A stretch of DNA of 64,000 bases from contig NZ_FMCV01000003.1 of the NCBI RefSeq assembly GCF_900091565.1, forward strand, positions 248,001 through 312,000, written 5' to 3'. Positions 34,523-44,064 of the stretch are shown here, in pieces. The DNA comes from Micromonospora marina (GTDB lineage: Bacteria; Actinomycetota; Actinomycetes; Mycobacteriales; Micromonosporaceae). How positions within the stretch are numbered: position 1 is the first letter of the stretch; every line of letters begins with the position of its first letter. The translations under genes were made by a program, and so were the position numbers. Under the pieces are notes generated by a model, which ran no database searches, was not told the origin of the DNA, and was given only the letters and a program-made list of their open reading frames with translations.

Positions 34523-34980
34523 AGCGCCGCCGTGATCCGCCGGGCGGCGTCGCGTACCGGAGCCGGCAGCCGGCGTACGGCCCCGGACAGATCGTCGGCG
34601 AGGTGCGTGGCCAGCGCGTACAACGGCCCGGCGGGAGCGTCCAGCGCCAGCGCGCAGGTGCGGCGCGTCAACGACGCGCGGGGGAAGCGGCCGTCCCACG
34701 CGCGGTCCGTCTCGATCCAGCGGTGCAGGTCGGCAACGGCTGTCCGGAGCGCCGGCACGTCCGGGGAGCCGGCCGGGTCGAGCCGGGTCAGGCGGTCCCG
34801 CCGTGCCACCAGGAGGCGTTGCCGGCGCTGCTCGGCTGCCTGCCGGCTGCCCAGGCCCAGCGCCCGCGCGATCTCGGCCCAGGTGGCACCGTCGTGGCGG
34901 GCCCGGTCGATGAGGTCCAGTTCGCGCTCGTCCAGCCGGACCCGGGCCGCGGTGATCTCGGACAGGCGGGCCAGGGTCAC
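34507..34980 (-). CDS. Small helix-turn-helix DNA-binding protein
   Basis: 157 residues. The N-terminal half has a sigma-70-region-4/homeodomain-like HTH in GATWAEIARALGLGSRQAAE followed by QRRQRL. The C-terminal half is helical with TDRAWDGRFPRASLTRRTC and no known ligand motif. GTG 34980 is the start. Being beside the MFS gene and flanked by twin palindromes, it is likely a local regulator of itself and the exporter. Homologues are usually annotated only as hypothetical or HTH proteins. Confidence 0.78.
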   Translation of the reverse strand: MTLARLSEITAARVRLDERELDLIDRARHDGATWAEIARALGLGSRQAAEQRRQRLLVARRDRLTRLDPAGSPDVPALRTAVADLHRWIETDRAWDGRFPRASLTRRTCALALDAPAGPLYALATHLADDLSGAVRRLPAPVRDAARRITAALSTTH

Positions 34981-34982
34981 CC

Positions 34983-34999
34983 GTCAACGCTACATTGAC
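34983..34999. promoter_or_regulatory. GTCAA-N7-TTGAC palindrome, copy 2
   Basis: GTCAA (34983-34987) and TTGAC (34995-34999), directly before the GTG start of the HTH gene. Both copies continue with AG after TTGAC and have CG at the left edge, so they match beyond the half sites. Confidence 0.5.
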
Positions 35000-35017
35000 A
35001 GTCGGCCCCGGAGCGCG

Positions 35018-35206
35018 TCAGTCCTCCGGGAGGCCCGGACCCACCTCGCCGTGCGCCAGGTGCTCGGCGTTGCGGTCGGCCTCGCTCTCCGCGTTCTCCG
35101 CGCCGGCACCCGGATCCCGGGTACGCCGCCCCTCGGCGTCCTGGAACACCTGCCCGCGCTCGAGCGCGTCCTCCTGCTGCCGCTGGAACTGCTCCGGATC
35201 CGTCAT
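35018..35206 (-). CDS. Small acidic conserved protein
   Basis: 62 residues, starting MTDPEQFQRQQEDALERGQ and ending HGEVGPGLPED. It is highly charged, without hydrophobic segments, and probably a small soluble protein. The coding signal is good and the compact reading frame has its own ATG 35206, 41 bases after the lipoprotein stop on the same strand. No function recognised. Confidence 0.6.
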   Translation of the reverse strand: MTDPEQFQRQQEDALERGQVFQDAEGRRTRDPGAGAENAESEADRNAEHLAHGEVGPGLPED

Positions 35207-35247
35207 GACCGTGAGGTGCCCCGGCGGCCGCGGGGCAAACCGGAACG

Positions 35248-36060
35248 TCAGCGCGGCGGCGACACGTACAGGCCCGTCCGGCAGCCGGTCTCGCCCGGCT
35301 CCAGCCAGATCCGGTCGTACCCGGGACTCTCGATCTTCCCGGCCGGCGTGCGGACGAGCAGGAGGCAGTCCCGTTCGGCCGGTACGCCGACGGCGGCGAC
35401 GAGCGCACCCTCGTGCACCGTCGTGTCGACGGTGATCCAGTCCTGCGGAAAGGCCGCCCGCACCGCGCCGGCGAGGGTGTCCGGGGTGGCGGTGCGCAGC
35501 ACGGCGGTGAGCCGCTCCCGCCCGTCCTCGGGCACCTTCGGCACCGGCGCGGCGGTGGGCGGCGGGGGAGCGGCGCCGCTCGGACAGTCGATCTCGTGGT
35601 ACGTCGTGTAGCGGTACAGCTCGAACTCGTACCGGTAGCAGCGCGCCGCCTCGCCGGCACTGTTGCTCGCGCCGCCGACCGACACCGGCGGCTGCTCCGG
35701 CACCGTCACCACGAACCGCACGTCGACGGTGGCCCGCTCGTCCCCGGCGGTGCGGCCGGACCAGGCCAGCGCCTCCCGCCGGACCGTCCCACCACCGCCC
35801 GACGCGGGCTCCTCCACCTCCTGGACGATCTCCGCGGCCGCGATGGACGCGGCGTCGCGGGGCCGGTTGCGGTGCCCCAGTTCCGTGTTGAGCTGCTTCG
35901 CCTCCACCGCCGCGGCGTCGCGTGCCAGCGCGTCGCCGCTCTCCTCCCCGAGCCCCGTCCCGCACCCGGCCGACGCGAGGAGGAACACCGCGAGCGTCCA
36001 GCGGATCCACCGGTGACGGGGCGGCGGTTCCGGCCAGGCGGCGCGTCGTGTCCGGTTCAC
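35248..36060 (-). CDS. Lipoprotein of unknown function
   Basis: 270 residues. A basic N terminus and hydrophobic stretch (WTLAVFLLASAGC) end in a lipobox with Cys about 33, so the mature protein is lipid-anchored outside the membrane. The rest has a Pro-rich linker (APPPPTAAPVP) between two domains without motifs I recognise. GTG 36060 is chosen because it begins the signal peptide; a longer frame runs into the ATPase promoter region. It is divergent from the P-type ATPase. Confidence 0.82.
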   Translation of the reverse strand: MNRTRRAAWPEPPPRHRWIRWTLAVFLLASAGCGTGLGEESGDALARDAAAVEAKQLNTELGHRNRPRDAASIAAAEIVQEVEEPASGGGGTVRREALAWSGRTAGDERATVDVRFVVTVPEQPPVSVGGASNSAGEAARCYRYEFELYRYTTYHEIDCPSGAAPPPPTAAPVPKVPEDGRERLTAVLRTATPDTLAGAVRAAFPQDWITVDTTVHEGALVAAVGVPAERDCLLLVRTPAGKIESPGYDRIWLEPGETGCRTGLYVSPPR

Positions 36061-36202
36061 CGTGCCGACGCTACCGACGAGCCGGGCGCCGCGCCGCCCC
36101 GTGCGCGGGGGTCGTTGGTCCCGGGTCCGACAGACCCTCGGCCCTGCGATCCGGGCCTGCCCGCGCGGCATCCTGGGACTGCCCGGCGCGGGCGGCGACG
36201 AC

Positions 36203-38830
36203 ATGGAGGACGATGTGGTGATCAACGGCAAGCCCGCTACCGCGACGACGCCCACCGAGATCTCGCCGGCCCCCGCGGCCGGGCTCGGCTCGGCCGAGGC
36301 GGCCGCCCGGTTGCGCGCCGACGGGCCGAACGCCGTGGCCGCCCCCCGCAAGCGCGGACTGGGCGGCCGGGTGTTCCGCCAGCTCACCGACCCGCTGGTG
36401 GCGTTGCTGCTGGCCGCCGCCGTGGTGACCACGCTGCTGCGCGACTACCCGGACACCGCCGTGATCGTGCTGGTCGTCCTGATCAACACGGTGATCGGCG
36501 TGGTGCAGGAGGTACGCGCCGACCGGGCGGTCGCCGCGCTGGACCGGCTCGCGGCACCGACCGCTCGTGTGGTCCGCGACGGCCGCGACCTCGTGCTGCC
36601 CGCCGCCGACCTGGTCCGCGGCGACCTGGTCCGGCTGGAGGCCGGCGACGTGGTGCCCGCCGACCTGGACCTCACCGACGCGGTACGCCTCAGCCTGGAC
36701 GAGTCGGCGCTGACCGGCGAGTCGGTGCCGGTGGCCCGGGTCGCGGGGGATGAGACGAGCGCTGGCACCGTGGTCACCACCGGCCGCGCCACCGGAACCG
36801 TGGTGCGCACCGGCGCGGCGAGCGCGCTGGGCCGGATCAGCGCCCTGGTCGCGGCGACCCGGCCGGCACCCACCCCGCTGCAACGGCGCCTGTCCTCGCT
36901 CGGCCGGGTGCTCGGCCTGACCGCCGTGGTGCTCTCCGGGCTGGTCTTCGCGATCGGCGTGCTCGACGGGCGGCCGGTCACGCAGATGGCGGTCACCGCC
37001 GTCAGCCTCGTGGTGGCGGCCGTGCCGGAGTCGCTGCCCGCCGTCGTCACGCTCGCCCTCGCCCTGGGCGCGCGCCGGATGGCCGGCAGCCGGGCCATCC
37101 CCCGCCGGCTGCACGCGGTGGAGACCCTCGGCTCGGTCACCGTGATCGCCTCCGACAAGACCGGCACGCTCACCGAGGGCCGGATGGCGGTGCAGTACGC
37201 GGTCGTCCCCGGCCACGACCGCTACGCCGTGACCGGCACCGGCTACGCGCCCGACGGCGAGGTGCACCACCGGGGCGAGCCGGTGAGCGCCCCGGACGAG
37301 TTGCGCGCCCTCGCCCGCGCCGGACTGCTCTGCAACGACGCCACGGTGACGCCGCCGACCGACGAGCGGCCGGAGTGGACCGCGATCGGCGACCCGCTGG
37401 AGGCGGCACTTGTCACCTTCGGCGCCCGCTGCGGCCTGGACCCGGACACCACCCGCGACGCCTGGCCCCGGGTGGCGGAGGCGCCGTTCGACCAGGATCT
37501 GCGCCGGATGACCACGGTGCACCGCCGCTGCGACGGCCGCTACCTGGTGGTGTGCAAGGGCGCGCCGGAGAACCTGCTGGCCGCGCCGCTGGTGGACGCG
37601 GACGCCGGGGAACTGGCCGAGCTGACCGACGCCGCGCACCGGCTCGCCGCCGAAGGGCTGCGGGTGCTGGCGGTGGCCTCGGCAGTGGTCGGCACCCCGC
37701 CGGACCCGGCCCGGCCGACCGGTCTGCGCCCGCTGGGCCTGGTCGCGGTCGGCGATCCGCTGCGCGCGGCGGCCCCGGGCATCGCCGCGGGCTTCGAGGA
37801 AGCAGGCATCCGGCTGGTTCTCGTCACCGGCGACCACCCGGCGACGGCCGCCGCCATCGGCGGGCGCCTCGGCCTCTGGCGCGACGACGATCCGCTCGCC
37901 AACGGCGACGACGGCGACCCGGGCCGCGCCCACCCGGAGACCCGGGTGTACGCGCGGACCCAGCCGGAGCAGAAGCTCGACATCATCGCCGGCCTTCAAA
38001 ACCGGGGGCACGTGGTGGCGATGACCGGCGACGGCGTCAACGACGCCCCGGCGCTGCGCCGCGCGGACATCGGCGTGGCAATGGGCGGCGGCACCGAGGT
38101 GGCCCGGCAGGCCTCCGACCTGGTGCTCGTCGACGACGACCTGACCACTGTGGCGACCGCCATCGGCGAGGGCCGCCGGATCTACGACAACATCCGCCGG
38201 TTCCTGCGGTACGCGCTCGCCGGAGGTGTGGCCGAGATCGCGGTGATGCTGCTCGGCCCGCTGTTCGGCCTGCCGGTGCCGCTGCTGCCGGCGCAGATCC
38301 TCTGGATCAACCTGCTCACCCACGGCGTTCCCGGGGTGGCGCTCGGCGCGGAACCGGCCGAGCCGGGCACGCTGCGCCGGCCGCCCCGCTCGCCGCAGGA
38401 GTCGGTGCTCGGCGGTGGCCTGGGCCGGGACGTGCTGCTCACCGGCGCGCTGATCGCCGCGGCGACGCTCGGCGCCGGCGTGTGGGCCGCCGCGGCGGAC
38501 CGGCCGTGGCAGTCGGTGGTGTTCGTGGTGCTCGGCCTGGCCCAGCTCGGTGTGGCGCTGGCGGTCCGCGCGATCCGTACCCCGGGCTCGCGCGAGCGCA
38601 ACCTCGCCCTGCCGGTGGCGGTCGCGGTCTCCGCGGTCCTCCAGGTGGCGGGCGTGCTGCTGCCGCCGCTGCGCGACCTGCTCGGCACGTCGCCGCTCAG
38701 CGCACTCGACCTGCTCGCCTGCGCCGCGATCGGAGTCCTGCCCGGGCTGGTGCTACGGCTGACCCGCCGCCTTCGCGGGACCAACGACCCGCAGGCCGGG
38801 ACCGCCGGCCCTGCCCGGCCGGCGGCCTGA
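36203..38830 (+). CDS. P-type cation-transporting ATPase (P2, Ca2+-ATPase-like)
   Basis: About 875 residues. The actuator TGES, the phosphorylation site DKTGTL (Asp about 319), the nucleotide domain KGAPENLL and the hinge MTGDGVNDAPAL are present. Helix M4 reads VPESLPAVVTLALALG, close to the VPEGLP of Ca2+/Mn2+ pumps. It is likely a Ca2+ or related divalent cation exporter in the cell membrane. The start is ATG 36203 or GTG 36218 (GGAGG at 36206 favours the latter). A universal stress protein gene follows 33 bases downstream, a common pairing in actinomycete stress regulons. Confidence 0.94.
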   Translation: MEDDVVINGKPATATTPTEISPAPAAGLGSAEAAARLRADGPNAVAAPRKRGLGGRVFRQLTDPLVALLLAAAVVTTLLRDYPDTAVIVLVVLINTVIGVVQEVRADRAVAALDRLAAPTARVVRDGRDLVLPAADLVRGDLVRLEAGDVVPADLDLTDAVRLSLDESALTGESVPVARVAGDETSAGTVVTTGRATGTVVRTGAASALGRISALVAATRPAPTPLQRRLSSLGRVLGLTAVVLSGLVFAIGVLDGRPVTQMAVTAVSLVVAAVPESLPAVVTLALALGARRMAGSRAIPRRLHAVETLGSVTVIASDKTGTLTEGRMAVQYAVVPGHDRYAVTGTGYAPDGEVHHRGEPVSAPDELRALARAGLLCNDATVTPPTDERPEWTAIGDPLEAALVTFGARCGLDPDTTRDAWPRVAEAPFDQDLRRMTTVHRRCDGRYLVVCKGAPENLLAAPLVDADAGELAELTDAAHRLAAEGLRVLAVASAVVGTPPDPARPTGLRPLGLVAVGDPLRAAAPGIAAGFEEAGIRLVLVTGDHPATAAAIGGRLGLWRDDDPLANGDDGDPGRAHPETRVYARTQPEQKLDIIAGLQNRGHVVAMTGDGVNDAPALRRADIGVAMGGGTEVARQASDLVLVDDDLTTVATAIGEGRRIYDNIRRFLRYALAGGVAEIAVMLLGPLFGLPVPLLPAQILWINLLTHGVPGVALGAEPAEPGTLRRPPRSPQESVLGGGLGRDVLLTGALIAAATLGAGVWAAAADRPWQSVVFVVLGLAQLGVALAVRAIRTPGSRERNLALPVAVAVSAVLQVAGVLLPPLRDLLGTSPLSALDLLACAAIGVLPGLVLRLTRRLRGTNDPQAGTAGPARPAA

Positions 38831-38863
38831 CGGGCAGGCTGAGGACGAGTGAAGGAGGACGAC

Positions 38864-39310
38864 ATGACGATCCACTCGCAGATCCCCGTCGTGGTGGGTG
38901 TGGACGGCTCCGCCGCCTCGCTGGACGCGGTCCGGGTGGCTGCTCGCGAGGCCGCCGAGCGGAACCGGCCCCTGCGGGTCGTGCACGCGTTCATCTGGCC
39001 GCTGACCCGGGCGCCGCTCGCCCCGGCCCCGGGTGCGCCCGCCGGTGCCGGCCTGCGCAACCAGGCCGAACGGCACGTCGCCGAGGCGGTCGCCGAGGCC
39101 GGCAAGGTCGCGCCGGACGTACCGGTCACCGGCGTGGTGGCCGACGGCGCCCCGGCTCGGATGCTGGTGGAGAAGTCGAAGGACAGTCAGTTGGTGGTGG
39201 TCGGCGCGCACGGCCGGGGCGCGCTGGGCGGGCTGCTGCTCGGCTCGGTCAGCCACGCCGTGCTGCACCACGCCCACTCGCCGCTGGTGATCGTGCGTAA
39301 CGTCGCCTGA
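38864..39310 (+). CDS. Universal stress protein (UspA family)
   Basis: 148 residues, one Usp domain. VVVGVDGSAASLDAV is the N-terminal strand, and GAHGRGALGGLLLGSVS is the ATP-binding G-2x-G-9x-G(S/T) motif, so it belongs to the ATP-binding class. GAAGGAGG precedes ATG 38864. It is probably co-transcribed with the P-type ATPase and acts in redox or dormancy stress. Confidence 0.95.
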   Translation: MTIHSQIPVVVGVDGSAASLDAVRVAAREAAERNRPLRVVHAFIWPLTRAPLAPAPGAPAGAGLRNQAERHVAEAVAEAGKVAPDVPVTGVVADGAPARMLVEKSKDSQLVVVGAHGRGALGGLLLGSVSHAVLHHAHSPLVIVRNVA

Positions 39311-39320
39311 CAGTGCGACG

Positions 39321-39620
39321 TCAGGCGCTGCGGACAGTGGTCAGGTCGGCCAGCCCGGAGATGGTCAGCAGCGGCTCCAGCAACGGGCCGGCGATCAGCG
39401 CGATCCGGTCGGCGTGCGGGAACAGCGCGGCCAGCCCGGCGCTGTCCAGGTACTCCACCTTGGTGAGGTCCACGACCAGCGGTTCGCCGTCCGGGCGTAC
39501 GGCCTCGGTCAGCGCGTCGGCGAAGGCGGACGCGTTGCTCATGTCGATCTCGCCCACGGCGGCCAGCACGCGCACGCCGTCGGGACCGTCGCTCGTGGTC
39601 AGGTTCAGGGACGTGCTCAT
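39321..39620 (-). CDS. STAS-domain anti-anti-sigma factor
   Basis: 99 residues. VGEIDMSNASAFADAL and VEYLDSAGLAALFPHA are the STAS core, with Ser60 in DSAG as the phosphorylation site. It would bind an anti-sigma kinase when unphosphorylated. It overlaps the kinase/phosphatase gene by four bases (ATGA), whose PP2C and HATPase domains are the natural partners for its dephosphorylation and phosphorylation. Confidence 0.94.
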   Translation of the reverse strand: MSTSLNLTTSDGPDGVRVLAAVGEIDMSNASAFADALTEAVRPDGEPLVVDLTKVEYLDSAGLAALFPHADRIALIAGPLLEPLLTISGLADLTTVRSA

Positions 39621-42600
39621 GGCGTGATCCTCGCCTGCATGTCGACTGTGGTGCCGGTGGCTCCCGGGGTGACGCTGATACTGTCCATCAGCGCGCGCAT
39701 GAGCACGAGTCCCCGGCCGCGGTGCGGACCGGAGGGCTGGTCCCGGTCCCGCCACCGGCCGCTGTCGGTGACGCTCAGGCGCAGGTCGCCGGCGGTGGCG
39801 GCGGCGCGCAGCCGGATCCGGCCGCCCGGGTGGTCGCGGTGTCCGTGCTCGATCGCGTTGGCGCACGCCTCCCCGGCCGCCACCAGGATGTTGTAGGCGT
39901 GGGCCGGGGCCAGCCCGCAGCGGTCCAGCCACCCCCGCAGCGCGGTGCGGACCTCGGCCAGCCGCGTCGACTCGGCGGGGAACTCCAGCTCCAGCGGTCC
40001 GGGGTGGCGGTAGAGCAGCAGCGCCACGTCGTCGTGGTAGCCGTCGTCCGGGGTGAGCCGTTCCATGATCTCGGTCGCCAGGGCCTCGACCGGGGCGTGG
40101 TGCCCCTGCTGGATGGCGTCGGTGGCGCGCGCGATGCCGGCGGTGATCGGCTGGCGGCGTCGTTCCACCAGGCCGTCGGTGTAGAGCATCAGAGTGGCGC
40201 GCGGGGCCACAGTCGCCTCCGCCTCCGGGCGTTCCTGGCCCGGACGGACGGCTAGCGGCCGGGACCGGCCGTGTCGCAGCAACTCGGCAGTGCCGTCGGC
40301 GCGGACCACGATGGCCGGTGGGTGACCGGCGCTGGAGTAGCGCATCAGCCCGGTGGCCGGGTCGAGGACGCCGCAGAAGACGGTGGCGCAGGACGCCCCC
40401 GGCAGCAGCGTGGCGAACCGGTCGAGGGCCGCGAGCGTGCGGGCCGGGCTCGGGTCCTGCAACAGCAGCGCGCGGCAGGCGCTGCGCAGTTGCCCCATCA
40501 CCGTCGCGGCCCGGAGTCCGTGGCCCACGCAGTCGCCGACCACGATGCCGATGCGCCCGTCCGGCAGTTCGACGGTGTCGTACCAGTCGCCGCCGACCTT
40601 GAGCGGCATCGCGGCGGGGGAGTACCGCACCGCGAAGCCGGCGGGCAGCCGTGCCGGACCGAGGATCGCCCGTTGCAGGGCCAGCGCGGTCTCCCGCTGC
40701 TGGTCGATCTGGTGCACCCGGTGCAGCCCCTGACCGATGTGACCGGCCAGCAGCGCCAGCAGCGTCTGGTCCTGTTCGGTGAAGGGCCGCTTCTCGCCCA
40801 GGTCGATCCAGAGCGCCATGGTGCCGTGCGGGTGTTCGACGGCGATGCCGGCGCCGTGCGTACGCGTCGCCACCGGCGTCAGCAGCGGGGTGTCCCGCAG
40901 CGCGAGCAACGCCTGCCGGCGCTCCTGCGGCAACGTGTCCCAGCGTGCCGCCGGGTCGGTGGCGGTCACGTCGGGGGCGGGCAGGTCGCCGAACACGGCG
41001 GTGAGCACGCCGGCGGCCCGCCACAGCTTGCGCAGCTCGTCCAGCACCCCGAGCAGCGCGTCGGTGAGGTCGTCCGCCTTCGACAGCCGCATGCTGAGCC
41101 CGGCCAGGGCGGTCTCCCGCTGCACGGCGTAGTGCTCGGCGGTGACGTCGCGGAACGTGCCGACGATCATCCGGCGGCCGCTGTCCGGTTCGTCGACCTG
41201 GTTGAACGCGGCCGAGATCCAGATCCGGTGCCCGTTGCGGTGGGTCACCGGCACGGTGTACGTGCCACGGGTCTGCTCCACGAGCGTCGAGAACGCGGCC
41301 GCCACCTGGCGGTGCGCCTCCGGCTCGGCCTCCCGGTCCGGCCACCACGGGTGCACCGCCGGATAGGGCAGGCCCTCGGTCCCGTAGCCGAGGATGGCGG
41401 TGAACGCCTTGTTGATCTCGACCACCGTGCCGTCCGCGTCGCAGACGAAGAACGCCTCCTGCAACGAGTCGACGAGCGCGGTACGCCAGCGGGCGTGGTG
41501 GTTGCGCAGCCGGGCCAGCTCCACGTTCGCGCGTACGCGGGCCAGCAGCTCGGCGGCCGGGAACGGCTTGACCAGGTAGTCGTCGGCGCCGGCCTCCAGC
41601 CCTTCGATCGAGGCCTCCTGCCCGGCCCGGGCGGACAGCAGCAGCACCGGAGTGCCGGCCGTGCGCTGGTCGGCGCGCAGCGCGGCCACCAGTTGCAGGC
41701 CGTCGAGCCGGGGCATCATCACGTCGCTGACCACCAGGTCGGGGGTGTCCGCGCGGACGGCGTCCAGGGCGTCCTGCCCGTCGGCGACCGCGTGGACCTC
41801 GTGCCCGGCCGAACGCAGCAGCCGGGTCAGGTACTCCCGCATGTCGGCGTTGTCGTCGGCCACCAGGACGCGGGCCGGCGCCCCGCCGGACAGCGGCTGG
41901 ACCGGTCCGCCGGCCGGGTCGTCCCCGGCGACGACGGCGCCCGGGTCGGCGGGCAGCCAGCGCAGCGCCTCCTGCACGAACGGCTCGGCCGACGCCGGCG
42001 TCCGGCCGGTGCCCGCCGGGGCGAGCGCGTCGGCGGGCAGGTGCCCGGTGCCGAGCGGCAGCCGGATCGTGAAGGTGGTGCCCCGGCCCACTGTGCTCTC
42101 GGCGTCGATGTCGCCGCCGTGGAGCGTGACCAGCTCTCGGACCAGGGCGAGGCCGATCCCGCTGCCCTCGCCGGAGCGGGAGCGGGCGTTCTCGATCCGG
42201 TGGAACCGCTCGAACAGGCGCGGCATCTCGGCGGCGGGTACGCCGATGCCGGTGTCGGAGATCCGCAGCACCGCCGTGCTGCCCTCGCCGCGCAGCTCCA
42301 CCCGGATGGTGCCGTCGAAGGTGAACTTCAGCGCGTTGCTGAGCAGGTTCAACACCACCTTCTCCCACATGCCGAGGTCCAGGTGCACCGGCTCGGGCAG
42401 GGGTGGGCAGTCCACCTCGAACGACAGACCGGCCCGTTCGATCGCCGACCGGAACGCGCTGGCCAGGTCGGCGGTCACCGCGGCCAGGTCCACCGGCTCG
42501 TAGCGGGCCTGCATCCGCCCGGCCTCGATCCGGGAGAAGTCGAGCAGGCTGTTGACCAGCTTGCCCAGGCGCAGCCCGTTGCGGCGGATGACGTCCAGCT

Positions 42601-43762
42601 CGGCGCGGACCTGCTCGTCGGCGTCCGGCAACCGGCCGCGCAGCTCGTCGAGCGGCCCCATGATCAACGTCAGCGGGGTGCGGAACTCGTGGCTGATGTT
42701 GGAGAAGAACGCGGTCTTCGCGCGGTCCAGCTCCGCGAGTTCCTCGGCCCGCCGCTGCTGCGCCTGGTAGCTGCGGGCGCTGGCGATTCCGGTCGCCAGG
42801 TGCCCGGCGGTCAGCTCCACGAAGCCGCGGTACCCGTCGTCCAGCGCCCGGTAGCGGTTGAGCCCGGCGACCAGGAATCCGTACGGTGCCCCGCCCTGCT
42901 GTCGCAGCGGCACCAGCAGCGCCTCGGCCGGCGCCGCGGGCCAGACACCGGCGGGCAGGTCCGTGAAGACCGGCCCGTCGAGCGCGACCCGCACCGGCTC
43001 GCCGTCGGCGAGGGCGCCGGCCGGCCACGGCGCGGCCGGGTCGTCCAGGGACAGCGTGGCGGGTGCCGCCGGGTGGCCCTCCGCCAGTCCGGTCGCCTCC
43101 ACCAGCCGGGCGCCGCCGTCGTCGTACAGGTAGGTGAGCGTGAACGGCAGATCCTGCGGGTTGCGGGCCAGTTGGCGGCTGACGAAGGCGAGCGTCTCCC
43201 GCTCGGTGCGGATGACGCTCGGGTCGGAGCCGAGGTCGCGCAACGTGGCCATCCGCCGCTCACCGATGACCCGCTCGGTGTCCTCGCTGACCACGCAGAG
43301 CATCCCGACCAGGCCGCCGTCGTCGCCGCGCAGCGGGCTGTAGGAGAACGTGTGGTACGTCTCCTCCCGGTAGCCGGCCCGCTCCAGGAACAGCAGCAGG
43401 CCCTCGTCCCAGGTCGCCTCGCCGGTGCGCAGCACGGTGTCGACGCGAGGACCGATGTCGTCCCAGATCTCCGCCCACACCTCGTTCGCCGGGCGCCCCA
43501 GCGCCCACGGGTACTTGCGGCCGAGCGTGTCCCGCCGGTAGGCGGCGTTGCAGAAGAAGCTGAGCCGAGGCCCCCAGGCCATCCACATGGAGAACCGGGA
43601 GGACAGCAGGATCCGCACCGCGGTCCGCAGGCTCTGCGGCCAGGTGTCCGGCGGGCCCAGGGGGTGCGCCGACCAGTCGATCCGCGCCAGGTCCGGCCCG
43701 ATCTCACCGTCGACGGCGAAGACGTCGGCAGGCGCACGCGGGTCGGTGTCAGCGCCGCTCAT
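39617..43762 (-). CDS. Giant hybrid histidine kinase-PP2C phosphatase-anti-sigma kinase
   Basis: 1381 residues. Domain order by motif: N-terminal PAS (about 20-160), GAF (about 170-330), HisKA with SHEFRTPL (His about 359), HATPase with NALKF and GSGIGLALV (to about 560), a receiver with SDVMMP Asp (about 678), PAS (about 760-880), GAF (about 900-1010), PP2C/SpoIIE phosphatase with GGDWYD and GDCVGHG (about 1040-1260), and a C-terminal RsbW/SpoIIAB-type HATPase with GEACANAIEHGH (about 1300). It joins two-component and partner-switching signalling in one cytosolic chain; no transmembrane segment is seen. The start ATG 43762 has GGGGGAG ahead. Confidence 0.93.
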   Translation of the reverse strand: MSGADTDPRAPADVFAVDGEIGPDLARIDWSAHPLGPPDTWPQSLRTAVRILLSSRFSMWMAWGPRLSFFCNAAYRRDTLGRKYPWALGRPANEVWAEIWDDIGPRVDTVLRTGEATWDEGLLLFLERAGYREETYHTFSYSPLRGDDGGLVGMLCVVSEDTERVIGERRMATLRDLGSDPSVIRTERETLAFVSRQLARNPQDLPFTLTYLYDDGGARLVEATGLAEGHPAAPATLSLDDPAAPWPAGALADGEPVRVALDGPVFTDLPAGVWPAAPAEALLVPLRQQGGAPYGFLVAGLNRYRALDDGYRGFVELTAGHLATGIASARSYQAQQRRAEELAELDRAKTAFFSNISHEFRTPLTLIMGPLDELRGRLPDADEQVRAELDVIRRNGLRLGKLVNSLLDFSRIEAGRMQARYEPVDLAAVTADLASAFRSAIERAGLSFEVDCPPLPEPVHLDLGMWEKVVLNLLSNALKFTFDGTIRVELRGEGSTAVLRISDTGIGVPAAEMPRLFERFHRIENARSRSGEGSGIGLALVRELVTLHGGDIDAESTVGRGTTFTIRLPLGTGHLPADALAPAGTGRTPASAEPFVQEALRWLPADPGAVVAGDDPAGGPVQPLSGGAPARVLVADDNADMREYLTRLLRSAGHEVHAVADGQDALDAVRADTPDLVVSDVMMPRLDGLQLVAALRADQRTAGTPVLLLSARAGQEASIEGLEAGADDYLVKPFPAAELLARVRANVELARLRNHHARWRTALVDSLQEAFFVCDADGTVVEINKAFTAILGYGTEGLPYPAVHPWWPDREAEPEAHRQVAAAFSTLVEQTRGTYTVPVTHRNGHRIWISAAFNQVDEPDSGRRMIVGTFRDVTAEHYAVQRETALAGLSMRLSKADDLTDALLGVLDELRKLWRAAGVLTAVFGDLPAPDVTATDPAARWDTLPQERRQALLALRDTPLLTPVATRTHGAGIAVEHPHGTMALWIDLGEKRPFTEQDQTLLALLAGHIGQGLHRVHQIDQQRETALALQRAILGPARLPAGFAVRYSPAAMPLKVGGDWYDTVELPDGRIGIVVGDCVGHGLRAATVMGQLRSACRALLLQDPSPARTLAALDRFATLLPGASCATVFCGVLDPATGLMRYSSAGHPPAIVVRADGTAELLRHGRSRPLAVRPGQERPEAEATVAPRATLMLYTDGLVERRRQPITAGIARATDAIQQGHHAPVEALATEIMERLTPDDGYHDDVALLLYRHPGPLELEFPAESTRLAEVRTALRGWLDRCGLAPAHAYNILVAAGEACANAIEHGHRDHPGGRIRLRAAATAGDLRLSVTDSGRWRDRDQPSGPHRGRGLVLMRALMDSISVTPGATGTTVDMQARITP

Positions 43763-43986
43763 CGCACGAGTCTCCCCCACCCCGTCGGATCCCGCTCGTC
43801 CGGGCCGCATCACGGCCTCGTGGTCGCCTTCTTGCCCCGTCGCGCCCTCGGCACTCCACCCGGGGAGGGGAGACCTGGCTCACGTGGGAGCAGGGATCCG
43901 CGGGGCGGCAGGGAGAAGGGTGGGGCGGCCACAAAGAAGGGCAAGGAGACAGCTCTCCTCGCCACTATCAACTTATACCGCACCCC
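43763..43986. other. Gene-free region between the kinase and rph
   Basis: Divergent control region. It contains an AT-richer patch with TTATAC (43974-43979) just before the rifampin element. I see no RNA gene or coding signal, only antisense reading frames with poor codon bias. Confidence 0.5.
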
Positions 43987-44022
43987 GGGTCTTGCCGCAA
44001 GGCCCCGGTGATGCCGCACAAT
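43987..44022 (+). promoter_or_regulatory. Rifampin-associated element (RAE) over the rph promoter
   Basis: GGGTCTTGCCGCAAGGCCCC (43987-44006) is a near-perfect palindrome that closely matches the rifampin-associated element known upstream of rifamycin-inactivating genes in actinomycetes. TTGCCG (43992-43997) within it and CACAAT (44017-44022) could be the -35 and -10, with a 19-base spacer. Confidence 0.8.
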
Positions 44023-44064
44023 CCTCGGTCGATGCGGGTTGAGCTGCGAAAACGGGGGCACGGC

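Noticed and set aside
40271..44011. Plus-strand open frame of about 1245 codons
   Set aside because: Antisense shadow of the hybrid kinase; low-complexity composition and no motifs.
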